A DNA stretch of 12,377 nucleotides from Cellvibrionaceae bacterium (GTDB taxonomy: Bacteria; Pseudomonadota; Gammaproteobacteria; Pseudomonadales; Cellvibrionaceae). The position numbers and the translations under genes were made by a program. A model generated the notes under the pieces. The model was not told the origin of the DNA. It made no database searches and saw only the letters and a list, made by a program, of their open reading frames with translations. Position 1 is the stretch's first letter. Every line of letters starts with the position of its first letter. Positions 7,340 to 12,377 of this stretch are shown piece by piece. The stretch is taken from assembly GCA_021151615.1 (NCBI GenBank), contig JAGKXA010000130.1, positions 1 to 12,377 on the forward strand, written 5' to 3'.

Positions 7340-8056
7340 TTATTCTCCCAAGGCTACAGGCGCGTGTTGCGGAATGCTCTTCTGTTCGAAAAAAGCGAGG
7401 TAGAGGGTGAGAGAGAAAAACCAGCAGATGGCGAGTGTCCATAGATCATGAGAAATAAAATGGGCGCCGCGAATTTGTTGGGCAATTCCAAATACGAGAC
7501 CAGCCAGGAGCGCGCCAGCCAAACCCAGCCAGCGCAGTGGCGATTGGAAATAGAGGCCGAAAAAATACAGTGCAACCCAGCTGTATCCTGCGCTTGCATG
7601 ACCTGCCGGAAAACAACCCTCACCGTCGCGTTGAATTAACTGCTGCACAACATTGGTGTAGGGCAAATGCCCTCCGTAAATAGCAAATTCCCAGGGGCAG
7701 GAAATAGCGAGTGAAGCCTTGAGGGTGCTCACCAGTAGGCTACCGCCCAGCAGGGCCAGCACGAGATACCCCAGCGGCTTGCGCAGACGCTCCCAGGGCG
7801 AATAACACCAACTGGCAATCAGTGCTCCCAATACAAAGATGGCAAGCGAAATAGAAAGGGTTCGCCCGCCTTTATGCAGTAGATTTTCTGTTAACCAAGC
7901 GTCTTTCCACAGCCATGTATCGCCTTGCAGCTCATAAAAATGGTCGGCAATAGCCTTATCGAGATTAAAAACAATAATCAGCGCCGATAAGATAACCAGG
8001 CTATAAACCGGATACTGGTAGTGATATTTCAGGAATGTTGCCCGTTCCAAACTCAT
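7340..8056 (-). CDS. PAP2-family membrane phosphatase (lipid phosphatase)
   Basis: The 238-aa integral membrane protein has about six hydrophobic segments and a PAP2 core. K113 lies in the first motif, FPAGHASAG (149-157) is the second motif with H153, and QQIRGAHFISHDLW (193-206) is the third. It departs from the textbook motif: C120 stands where KxxxxxxRP has Arg, and Q193 and H203-D204 stand at the third-motif Arg and Asp positions. RGAHFxSHD variants are, from memory, common in one PAP2 subfamily, so the protein is probably active. Likely substrates are undecaprenyl or lipid A phosphates, or diacylglycerol-type lipids. PAP2 genes often accompany eptA/mcr genes. Here the stop is 2 bp from the eptA ATG, so translation is coupled. 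Start ATG at 8056; its ribosome site is weak. Confidence 0.88.
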   Translation of the reverse strand: MSLERATFLKYHYQYPVYSLVILSALIIVFNLDKAIADHFYELQGDTWLWKDAWLTENLLHKGGRTLSISLAIFVLGALIASWCYSPWERLRKPLGYLVLALLGGSLLVSTLKASLAISCPWEFAIYGGHLPYTNVVQQLIQRDGEGCFPAGHASAGYSWVALYFFGLYFQSPLRWLGLAGALLAGLVFGIAQQIRGAHFISHDLWTLAICWFFSLTLYLAFFEQKSIPQHAPVALGE

Positions 8057-8099
8057 AATTAGGGAGTTCCAATAAGTACAGCGTTCATCCTAGGGGGCA

Positions 8100-8148
8100 A
8101 AACTTAAGGGAAACTTATCAAGGCTATTTCGATGGCAGTAAAATGGCA
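8100..8148. promoter_or_regulatory. Two sets of 11-bp-phased direct repeats in a divergent promoter region
   Basis: AAACTTA occurs at 8100-8106 and 8111-8117, and ATGGCA at 8132-8137 and 8143-8148. Each pair is repeated with a period of 11 bp, one helical turn. AraC-family proteins bind direct half-sites on one DNA face, and the neighbouring gene encodes one. The second pair lies where the -35 of the AraC-type gene would be. Binding is inferred. Confidence 0.35.
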
Positions 8149-8158
8149 TTCCTGCCCT

Positions 8159-8164
8159 TATAAT
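8159..8164 (+). promoter_or_regulatory. Candidate -10 box for the membrane AraC-type gene
   Basis: A perfect TATAAT lies 38 bp before the ATG at 8203. No good TTGACA-like -35 exists 16-18 bp upstream; that spot falls in the ATGGCA direct repeats, which suits an activator-dependent promoter. Confidence 0.5.
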
Positions 8165-8202
8165 GTTAGGCCTGCTGAAAAAATTGGTTATAAAAAAACT
8201 TA

Positions 8203-9348
8203 ATGAAAACTCCGATATTTAATATCCACGACCTGATTCTGGTACTTACCCTGGCAGTGTGTGTGTTGCTGGTGATTTTCCAATGGTTGCTCTCCAAGCA
8301 GAAAACCAGCGCCTCCTGGTTGCTGAGCGGATTTTTTGTAGGCGTGGGCTTAACGGCGCTGAGCAACTTACTCCTGTGGAATGATTACATTCAGAGCGAT
8401 GCAACGACGGCGAAAATACTGCTCTCGAGTTTGCTGGCGACCGCTGTGGTGGGAAAAAGCGTGTGCCTGTATTTTTATGTGGTGGCTATTACCCGCGCGC
8501 AATTTAATTGGCGTTGGAGTTATGCCTTGCATGGCTTGACGCTATTAGCGGTAATTGTCTTGATTGTTGGAGCGGATCTGAATTCAGATCGCTTGCGCTT
8601 TTTAATCACCAGCGACTCTGAAACACGTATGCGCGTTACCAATTTTTTCTGGCACTGCCTGAAAACCTTACCCGTGGTTTATGCGTTGGCGGCGGTGTGG
8701 GTAGTTTTGCAGTACAAGCAACAATTAAAAGAATTTTATTCCACCTTTAGTTTGCAGGCCCCTCTCTGGTTATTGTTATTGACGCTTGGCTTTGCGTTAA
8801 ATTGGAGCTGGTCGCTGGTAGTGCATGTGTTGGGGCAATCGGTAGGCATCCAGTTGGCGGATATGTTTGGCATCGCCGATAACTACATTACCTTTCTGCT
8901 GGTCAATGCGCTCTTTGTCTACAGTTTGTTGTATGCCCACGAATTATTGGGCACCAAAGAAAAACCGGCGGAAAAAGAAATTGTCGCTGCGGCAGAAATA
9001 TCGCCCGATGCCATAGAGCGGATTCGTCGTACTATGGAAGACCAGCAGCTGTATCTGACGCAGAATTTAAATATCGAAGAGTTTGCCAAGCATGTGGGCA
9101 TCCACTACCGCGAGGTTTCCAGCATCATCAACAAACACTTCAACACCAATTTTTTTGAGTTTGTGAATGAGTATCGAGTGAATAAAGCCAAGCAAATGTT
9201 GTTGGATAAAAATTTTGCCGATATGACGATTCTGGATATTTTGCTGGAATCCGGCTTTAACAGTAAGTCGTCGTTCCACCGGTTTTTTAAACGTTATACG
9301 GGAATGTCAGCGGCGGATTTCAGGAAACAGAATTTGAATCCCCCCTAA
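8203..9348 (+). CDS. Seven-helix membrane protein with C-terminal AraC-type HTH
   Basis: The 381-aa one-component regulator has seven predicted membrane helices (about 9-30, 38-58, 70-95, 106-124, 145-170, 186-210, 222-246). A charged linker (250-268) leads to an AraC/XylS DNA-binding domain (about 270-378; FAKHVGIHYREVSSIINKHF at 294-313, ILDILLESGFNSKSSFHRFF at 343-362). Such proteins sense a signal in or across the membrane and bind DNA while anchored; the signal is unknown. The ATG at 8203 is the first start after an in-frame TAA, and no clear Shine-Dalgarno is seen. It is divergent from pap2-eptA and convergent with the GH16 genes, so either could be its target. The last codons (NPP-stop) lie inside the repeat element at 9336-9516, so the native C-terminus may once have differed. 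Confidence 0.88.
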   Translation: MKTPIFNIHDLILVLTLAVCVLLVIFQWLLSKQKTSASWLLSGFFVGVGLTALSNLLLWNDYIQSDATTAKILLSSLLATAVVGKSVCLYFYVVAITRAQFNWRWSYALHGLTLLAVIVLIVGADLNSDRLRFLITSDSETRMRVTNFFWHCLKTLPVVYALAAVWVVLQYKQQLKEFYSTFSLQAPLWLLLLTLGFALNWSWSLVVHVLGQSVGIQLADMFGIADNYITFLLVNALFVYSLLYAHELLGTKEKPAEKEIVAAAEISPDAIERIRRTMEDQQLYLTQNLNIEEFAKHVGIHYREVSSIINKHFNTNFFEFVNEYRVNKAKQMLLDKNFADMTILDILLESGFNSKSSFHRFFKRYTGMSAADFRKQNLNPP

Positions 9349-9516
9349 CCCCTCTTTTGCAAAGGGAGAATTTGGTGCGCATTTCGAATCTAGTAGAAAT
9401 CGTATTACGTTCGCACTTCGAACTTATGTCTGGATTGATATTAATCTCAACGTAAATAGCCCAAAATTAGCATAATCAAGTTCCCTCCTTTGAAAAAGGG
9501 GGGTTAGGGGGGATTC
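9336..9516. repeat. 181-bp element bounded by C-rich inverted repeats
   Basis: Left arm 9336-9370 begins gaatcccccctaacccc; right arm 9481-9516 is its inverted match. The first 30 positions agree except for two, and the inner ends differ slightly. Each arm also has internal symmetry (a C-run and a G-run around TTT/AAA). The 110-bp interior holds no ORF. AATT occurs just outside both ends (9331-9334 and 9517-9520), a possible short target duplication. The element lies exactly between two convergent stops and may also end transcription from both sides. Confidence 0.75.
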
Positions 9517-9518
9517 AA

Positions 9519-10538
9519 TTACTTTCTCCCGCGACCAGCAAGCAACAATCCACTCAATGCCAATAATCCCCAAAGCGGAACTGATCCACCGCCTCCACCA
9601 CCAGAATTGCTCCCCGTTGTTGCGGTAGAACTCGCGGCTTTCGATGAAGCTGGGGTGCTACTGGCAGCTGCACTGCTTGCGGCACTTGAACTTGCTGCTG
9701 AACTGGAGCTCGCCACAGAACTGGATGTTGCCAAAGAACTGGCACTGGAACTGCTTGCTGGCTCATCAGCCGGTGGTGTGCTTGCATAGCCCATGGCGTT
9801 CTCTTTGGTGAGCGCGAGTACCAGGATGCCATTTTTCACAATGACATTTTCCGGAGCAAAATCCACGCGGTTGCCATCAAAACTCCAGTTGGCTTTGCTC
9901 CAGCGGCTGGTGTCAAAGGTATCAAAATCATCGCGCCAGCCCGCTTCAAAACTTTTTGTGGTTGTGTTGTAAGTTTTGTAGTCGATGTAATTCACAAATT
10001 GATACACGGGTAATACCGAATCATCCCAGGTGCCAACCCATTCTGCGGATTCGGATGACCAGATATTAAAGCGCAAACTCTGCGCATTGGTGAGGCTGGT
10101 AACGGTACTGGTACCCGTGATACGGCGCACTTCCACGCCATCCACAAACCAGGCCACATAATCCGGGGTCCATTCCAATACATAGGTGTGGTAGGCATCG
10201 GCAAGCGATTGCGGTGCCGTGTGGACTTGTTCAGTGTGGATGGTGGGGCGCGAGCTGCCGAGAATCACATTGCTTTGCCATTGGGTCGCATTATTTTTAC
10301 CGAAGACTTCGATATCGATTTCTTCCCAAAAGGTATTGCCTATTTCTGACCCATTTTTGTAAGTGAAGAAGGTGGATAAAACCCCGCTCGCGTTGGCGAC
10401 CCGCATGCGCATTTCGTAACGGCCATAGAGATAACTCTGGTTTGAATAGATCTCTGCACCTTTATAAGGTTTGGCGGTGGCGACGCTGGCGGCAAGGCTG
10501 GCGCACAAGGCCAACAGGAGAATCGAAATACTGCGCAT
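9519..10538 (-). CDS. Circularly permuted GH16 beta-1,3-1,4-glucanase with GlyGly-CTERM-like tail
   Basis: A secreted lichenase-like enzyme of 339 aa, predicted to cleave mixed-linkage beta-glucan. It has a Sec signal peptide (about 1-22, ending ATA before KPYK). The GH16 core carries WEEIDIEVFGKN with catalytic E73, D75 and E77. The segment WRDDFDTFDTSRWSKANWSF (201-220) through ILVLALTKE (238-246), which opens ordinary lichenases, comes at the end of the catalytic domain here. This is the order of the Fibrobacter succinogenes enzyme. A Ser/Ala linker (261-311) leads to GGGGGG, a hydrophobic stretch and RGRK, as in GlyGly-CTERM sorting tails. I chose ATG 10538, with GAGGT 8 bases upstream and a clean signal peptide, over an ATG at 10655 that adds 39 unlike residues. 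Paralog of the upstream gene. Confidence 0.93.
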   Translation of the reverse strand: MRSISILLLALCASLAASVATAKPYKGAEIYSNQSYLYGRYEMRMRVANASGVLSTFFTYKNGSEIGNTFWEEIDIEVFGKNNATQWQSNVILGSSRPTIHTEQVHTAPQSLADAYHTYVLEWTPDYVAWFVDGVEVRRITGTSTVTSLTNAQSLRFNIWSSESAEWVGTWDDSVLPVYQFVNYIDYKTYNTTTKSFEAGWRDDFDTFDTSRWSKANWSFDGNRVDFAPENVIVKNGILVLALTKENAMGYASTPPADEPASSSSASSLATSSSVASSSSAASSSAASSAAASSTPASSKAASSTATTGSNSGGGGGGSVPLWGLLALSGLLLAGRGRK

Positions 10539-10553
10539 GCTTGTTACCTCGTT

Positions 10554-10585
10554 AACTCGATTGATACAAAACTCGATGGATACAA
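10554..10585 (-). repeat. Two tandem 16-bp repeats upstream of the anchored GH16 gene
   Basis: On the minus strand TTGTATCCATCGAGTT is followed at once by TTGTATCAATCGAGTT, one mismatch apart, ending 15 bases before the ATG of the GH16 gene at 10538. They lie in the leader between the terminator and the ribosome site. An operator or an RNA element is possible; no function can be read directly. Confidence 0.7.
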
Positions 10586-10629
10586 AAAATAAAAACGGGG
10601 CTGGGGCCCTAATCATTTTCCCCAACCCC
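10584..10629 (-). terminator. Intrinsic terminator after the CBM6-bearing GH16 gene
   Basis: On the minus strand GGGGTTGGGG (10629-10620) pairs with CCCCAGCCCC (10606-10597). All 10 positions pair, one as G-T, around a 13-base loop. TTTTTATTTTTT follows (10595-10584). It should stop or reduce read-through from the upstream GH16 gene into the downstream one. Confidence 0.85.
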
Positions 10630-10661
10630 AAAGGCTGTAAAACATGGTTGTCCAAAAATTT

Positions 10662-11855
10662 CTAGTTAATTCTAGTCAGTTTGAGCCAGTCGATATTGAA
10701 GCCACCGCTATTGGCATAGATCGCCAGGTTCTGTGTACCCGCATTTAAATAGATATTGTGCGAGATAGTTTGAAAGGTGCCCCAGCCGCCGGTGTTGGGT
10801 ACGCTAATCGTGCCCAAGCCAACGCCGTCGCGATCCAGGGTGAACTGTGCGGTGGTCAGCGCCGAGGCAACCCGGTATTCCACTTTGTATGTGCCGGCTT
10901 GCGGAATGTTCACATTGCGATATTTGAACCAGTCACCCGCATCTATGTAGCCTACTACGCCACCTGACACCGTCAGGCTGCCGCCGACTTCGTTGTAGCT
11001 TTCCGCTTCAATATGGATACTGCTCGCCGCCGGTGCTGAACTTGATGATGCGCCGCCACCTGATCCGGTATCCGCCGGTGGCGTGCCGGCATAGCCGGTT
11101 TGCCCTTCGCGTGTCAGTGCCAATACCAGAATGCCATTTTTCACCACGACGTTGTTCGGGTCGAAATCCGCCAGGTTTTCGCCGAAGGTCCAGTTGGCTT
11201 TGTTCCAGCGGTTGGTATCAAAGCTGTTGAAATCATCGCGCCAGCCGGTTCCAAAACTGTTCGTTGATGCGTTCCAGGGTTTGTAATCGATGTAATTGAT
11301 AAATTGGTACACCGGCAAAATGTTGGGGTTAAATGCCCCCACCCATTCGGCGATGTTGGCCGCCCACAGGTTAAAGCGCAGGTCTTGCGGGCTGGTCAGG
11401 CTGGTGACGAACTGGCCACCGTTGATACGGCGCACCTGGGTGCCGTTCACAAACCAGGCGATGTAGCTGGGGGTCCACTCCAGCACATAGGTGTTGTAAC
11501 CATCGCCCAGTGAATAGGGCATGGTGTGCACCCCTTCGGTTTTGGTGGTGGGGCGATTGGTGCCGATAATCACATTGCTCTGCCATTGGGTGGCGTTGTT
11601 CTTACCGAAGATCTCGATATCGATTTCTTCCCAAAATACCCCGGCTTGCTCGGAACCATTTTTGTAGGTGAAGAAAGTGGAAAGCACTCCGCTGCCCTTG
11701 GCGACGCGCATGCGCATTTCATAGCGGCCGTATTTGTAGGTTTGCTTGGAGTAGATTTCCGCAGCCTTGTAAGGTTTGGCTTGGGCACTGGTGGTAAAGC
11801 AGATTGCGGTGGCGAGCATCAGCAACGCACCGGTAAAACGGTTGAGATTGAACAT
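10662..11855 (-). CDS. Circularly permuted GH16 beta-1,3-1,4-glucanase with CBM6
   Basis: A secreted 397-aa lichenase-like enzyme. The signal peptide is about 1-26 (SAQA before KPYK). The catalytic domain has WEEIDIEIFGKN with E77, D79 and E81, equivalent to E56, D58 and E60 of the Fibrobacter succinogenes glucanase. The block WRDDFNSFDTNRWNKANWTF (205-224), normally N-terminal in lichenases, ends the domain, so the fold is circularly permuted. A short Gly/Ser linker (264-279) precedes a CBM6-type module (280-397; IEAESYNEVGG, VGYIDAGDWFKYRNV, FNIDWLKL) that binds beta-glucan or xylan ends. ATG 11855 has AAGG 8 bases upstream. Catalytic domains of this gene and the next one downstream are clear paralogs, so tandem duplication is likely. 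The protein stays soluble or glucan-bound, having no anchor tail. Confidence 0.94.
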   Translation of the reverse strand: MFNLNRFTGALLMLATAICFTTSAQAKPYKAAEIYSKQTYKYGRYEMRMRVAKGSGVLSTFFTYKNGSEQAGVFWEEIDIEIFGKNNATQWQSNVIIGTNRPTTKTEGVHTMPYSLGDGYNTYVLEWTPSYIAWFVNGTQVRRINGGQFVTSLTSPQDLRFNLWAANIAEWVGAFNPNILPVYQFINYIDYKPWNASTNSFGTGWRDDFNSFDTNRWNKANWTFGENLADFDPNNVVVKNGILVLALTREGQTGYAGTPPADTGSGGGASSSSAPAASSIHIEAESYNEVGGSLTVSGGVVGYIDAGDWFKYRNVNIPQAGTYKVEYRVASALTTAQFTLDRDGVGLGTISVPNTGGWGTFQTISHNIYLNAGTQNLAIYANSGGFNIDWLKLTRIN

Positions 11856-11892
11856 AGCGAGTACCTTTTATCTTTATTAGAAACGCTTTGCG

Positions 11893-11918
11893 TCTGTAGC
11901 AGATGGTTCTGTAACAGA
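11893..11918. promoter_or_regulatory. Twin near-palindromic TCTGTARCAGA motifs
   Basis: TCTGTAGCAGA (11893-11903) and TCTGTAACAGA (11908-11918) are near-identical 11-mers, each with TCTG/CAGA dyad ends, 15 bp apart, 38-63 bp upstream of the GH16 start. The layout resembles a tandem operator for a dimeric regulator; the protein is unknown. Confidence 0.45.
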
Positions 11919-11984
11919 CACTTGTGGTTGGGTGGCAACAACCGGATACCACAGTGCTATGTTGCCGGGGTGCGAAACAGGCGT

Positions 11985-12037
11985 CGCACCATTTTGCGCA
12001 GCCTGCGTAAAATGGTGCGGAGCAGTTTGATCTGCTC
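11985..12037. repeat. 16-bp-stem hairpin followed by a 6-bp-stem hairpin
   Basis: Arms 11985-12000 and 12004-12019 pair fully (one G-T) around a 3-base loop. Directly next to them GAGCAG (12020-12025) pairs with CTGCTC (12032-12037). No T-tract follows on either strand, so this is not a typical intrinsic terminator. Confidence 0.75.
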
Positions 12038-12080
12038 ATAGTGGTATGTGATTTTTGGTTCCGCAGCAGTTGGCGAGTCC

Positions 12081-12190
12081 GAACGACATCCGGTATTAGC
12101 CGCTGAGACACGCCGTGAATCCATCCCTGGAGGCTCATCGTCGACATCCCTGTCTCCGATGGTCTCAGCAACCAATACCGGATGTCGTTC
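12081..12190. repeat. 110-bp element with 29-bp inverted arms
   Basis: Left arm 12081-12109 begins gaacgacatccggtatt and right arm 12162-12190 is its inverted match, 26 of 29 positions agreeing. The 52-bp interior contains smaller symmetric pieces (CATCG/CGATG). The build is that of a repetitive extragenic or MITE-like element. No ORF or transposase is present. Confidence 0.75.
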
Positions 12191-12214
12191 TCCGTGATTT
12201 AAATGACATCTGCC

Positions 12215-12241
12215 TGCAACTTTTCCCAAACATATCCGTAG
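12215..12241 (+). promoter_or_regulatory. Possible ECF-type promoter of the sigma-factor gene
   Basis: TGCAACTT (12215-12222) resembles the GGAACTT/GCAACTT -35 used by many ECF sigma factors, and CGTAG (12237-12241) follows after 14 bp as a possible -10. ECF sigma genes are often self-activated. The match is loose. Confidence 0.25.
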
Positions 12242-12282
12242 TTAGGATTAACAACACGCAAATTGAAGGAAACCTGTGTCCA

Positions 12283-12377
12283 ATGACGCTCGCTGACGAT
12301 AACCAGGATGATCAGTTAATAAACCTGATTGCCCGCTGTGCCCTGCGCGACCAGGCTGCGCTGAAACAGCTTTTTGA
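12283..12377 (+). CDS. N-terminus of a probable ECF sigma factor (partial)
   Basis: The frame opens at ATG 12283 and runs off the window after 31 complete codons. DDQLINLIARCALRDQAALK (9-28) followed by QLF fits region 2 of ECF sigma-70 factors, which usually starts with a (L/I)(L/I)xxxAxGDxxA(F/L)xxLF pattern. An AGGA ribosome site lies 12 bases upstream, and the frame of the nearby GTG closes after six codons. ECF factors redirect RNA polymerase to stress or nutrient genes, usually under a partner anti-sigma factor encoded next door, beyond this window. It is divergent from the GH16 genes; a regulatory link to them is possible but not shown. Confidence is limited by the short visible length. 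Confidence 0.6.
   Translation, partial: MTLADDNQDDQLINLIARCALRDQAALKQLF

Larger units (their letters stand above)
11856..12282. other. 427-bp intergenic region between divergent GH16 and sigma-factor genes
   Basis: No convincing gene lies here. Open frames that cross it have no ribosome site and run through palindromes. It should hold the promoters of the GH16 gene (leftward) and of the sigma factor (rightward). It is dominated by structure: twin TCTGTARCAGA motifs, a 16-bp-stem hairpin with a smaller one beside it, and a 110-bp inverted repeat. I see no confident sigma70 promoter for the GH16 gene. Confidence 0.7.

Noticed and set aside
7338..7442. Upstream extension of the eptA frame to an ATG at 7442
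   Set aside because: The extra 35 residues overlap the PAP2 coding sequence, resemble no EptA N-terminus and lack a ribosome site, while the ATG at 7337 has GGGAGA just upstream.
5634..8056. Recently acquired mobile mcr-type colistin-resistance cassette
   Set aside because: No insertion sequence, transposase or plasmid feature flanks the pair; a resident chromosomal eptA-pap2 pair is the simpler reading.
9519..10538. Lipoprotein signal in the anchored GH16 enzyme (LALC at 9-12)
   Set aside because: The residue before Cys is Leu, which does not fit a lipobox, and an ordinary cleavage site (VATA before KPYK) follows.
10539..10655. Upstream extension of the anchored GH16 frame to an ATG at 10655
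   Set aside because: It runs through the intrinsic terminator and tandem repeats and would hide the signal peptide that starts cleanly at 10538.
11879..11893. LacI/cre-like operator (gaaacgctttgc) upstream of the GH16 gene
   Set aside because: The centre is not symmetric and the match to known LacI-family operators is too weak to list.
11526..12171. Long open frames on both strands across the GH16 start and the intergenic region
   Set aside because: They are antisense or out-of-frame to a clear GH16 gene, run through palindromic repeats and have no family resemblance or ribosome site.

Overview
The window looks like chromosomal DNA of a plant-polysaccharide-degrading gammaproteobacterium, most likely a Cellvibrio-type member of the Cellvibrionaceae. 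This is inferred from two secreted GH16 beta-glucanases, a CBM6 module, a poly-Ser/Ala linker, a GlyGly-CTERM-like surface tail, an EptA/MCR-type lipid A enzyme and many REP-like intergenic palindromes. The placement comes from gene content, not from a marker gene.

Layout, left to right. 11-1390 (+) encodes a Schlafen AlbA_2 / GHKL-type ATPase regulator carrying four in-frame TSVK repeats. 1429-5563 (-) is an arsenate-resistance operon transcribed right to left: arsR, an ArsJ-associated GAPDH gene, arsJ, and a circularly permuted ATP-grasp ligase of unknown function. A sigma70 promoter embedded in a 38-bp dyad (5581-5625) drives it. In the known pathway GAPDH makes 1-arseno-3-phosphoglycerate from arsenate and ArsJ exports it. 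The ATP-grasp gene sits 8 bp behind arsJ and is the least explained part of the window. Both long spacers of the operon (arsR-gap and gap-arsJ) hold inverted pairs of REP-like palindromes, of two different families.

5634-8056 (-) is a tightly coupled pair, a PAP2-family phosphatase followed by a lipid A phosphoethanolamine transferase. Divergent from it, 8203-9348 (+) encodes a seven-helix membrane protein with a C-terminal AraC-type DNA-binding domain. The 146-bp spacer between them holds two sets of direct repeats, each with an 11-bp period.

9336-9516 is a 181-bp element bounded by 35/36-bp inverted repeats. It lies between convergent genes and supplies the last codons and stop of the AraC-type gene. 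9519-11855 (-) holds two paralogous GH16 lichenase-like enzymes whose strand order is circularly permuted, as in the Fibrobacter succinogenes 1,3-1,4-beta-glucanase. One ends in a surface-anchor-like tail, the other in a CBM6 carbohydrate-binding module. A strong intrinsic terminator separates them. The last gap (11856-12282) is full of palindromes, including 29-bp inverted arms with three mismatches. The window ends in the first codons of a probable ECF sigma factor (12283 onward, +).
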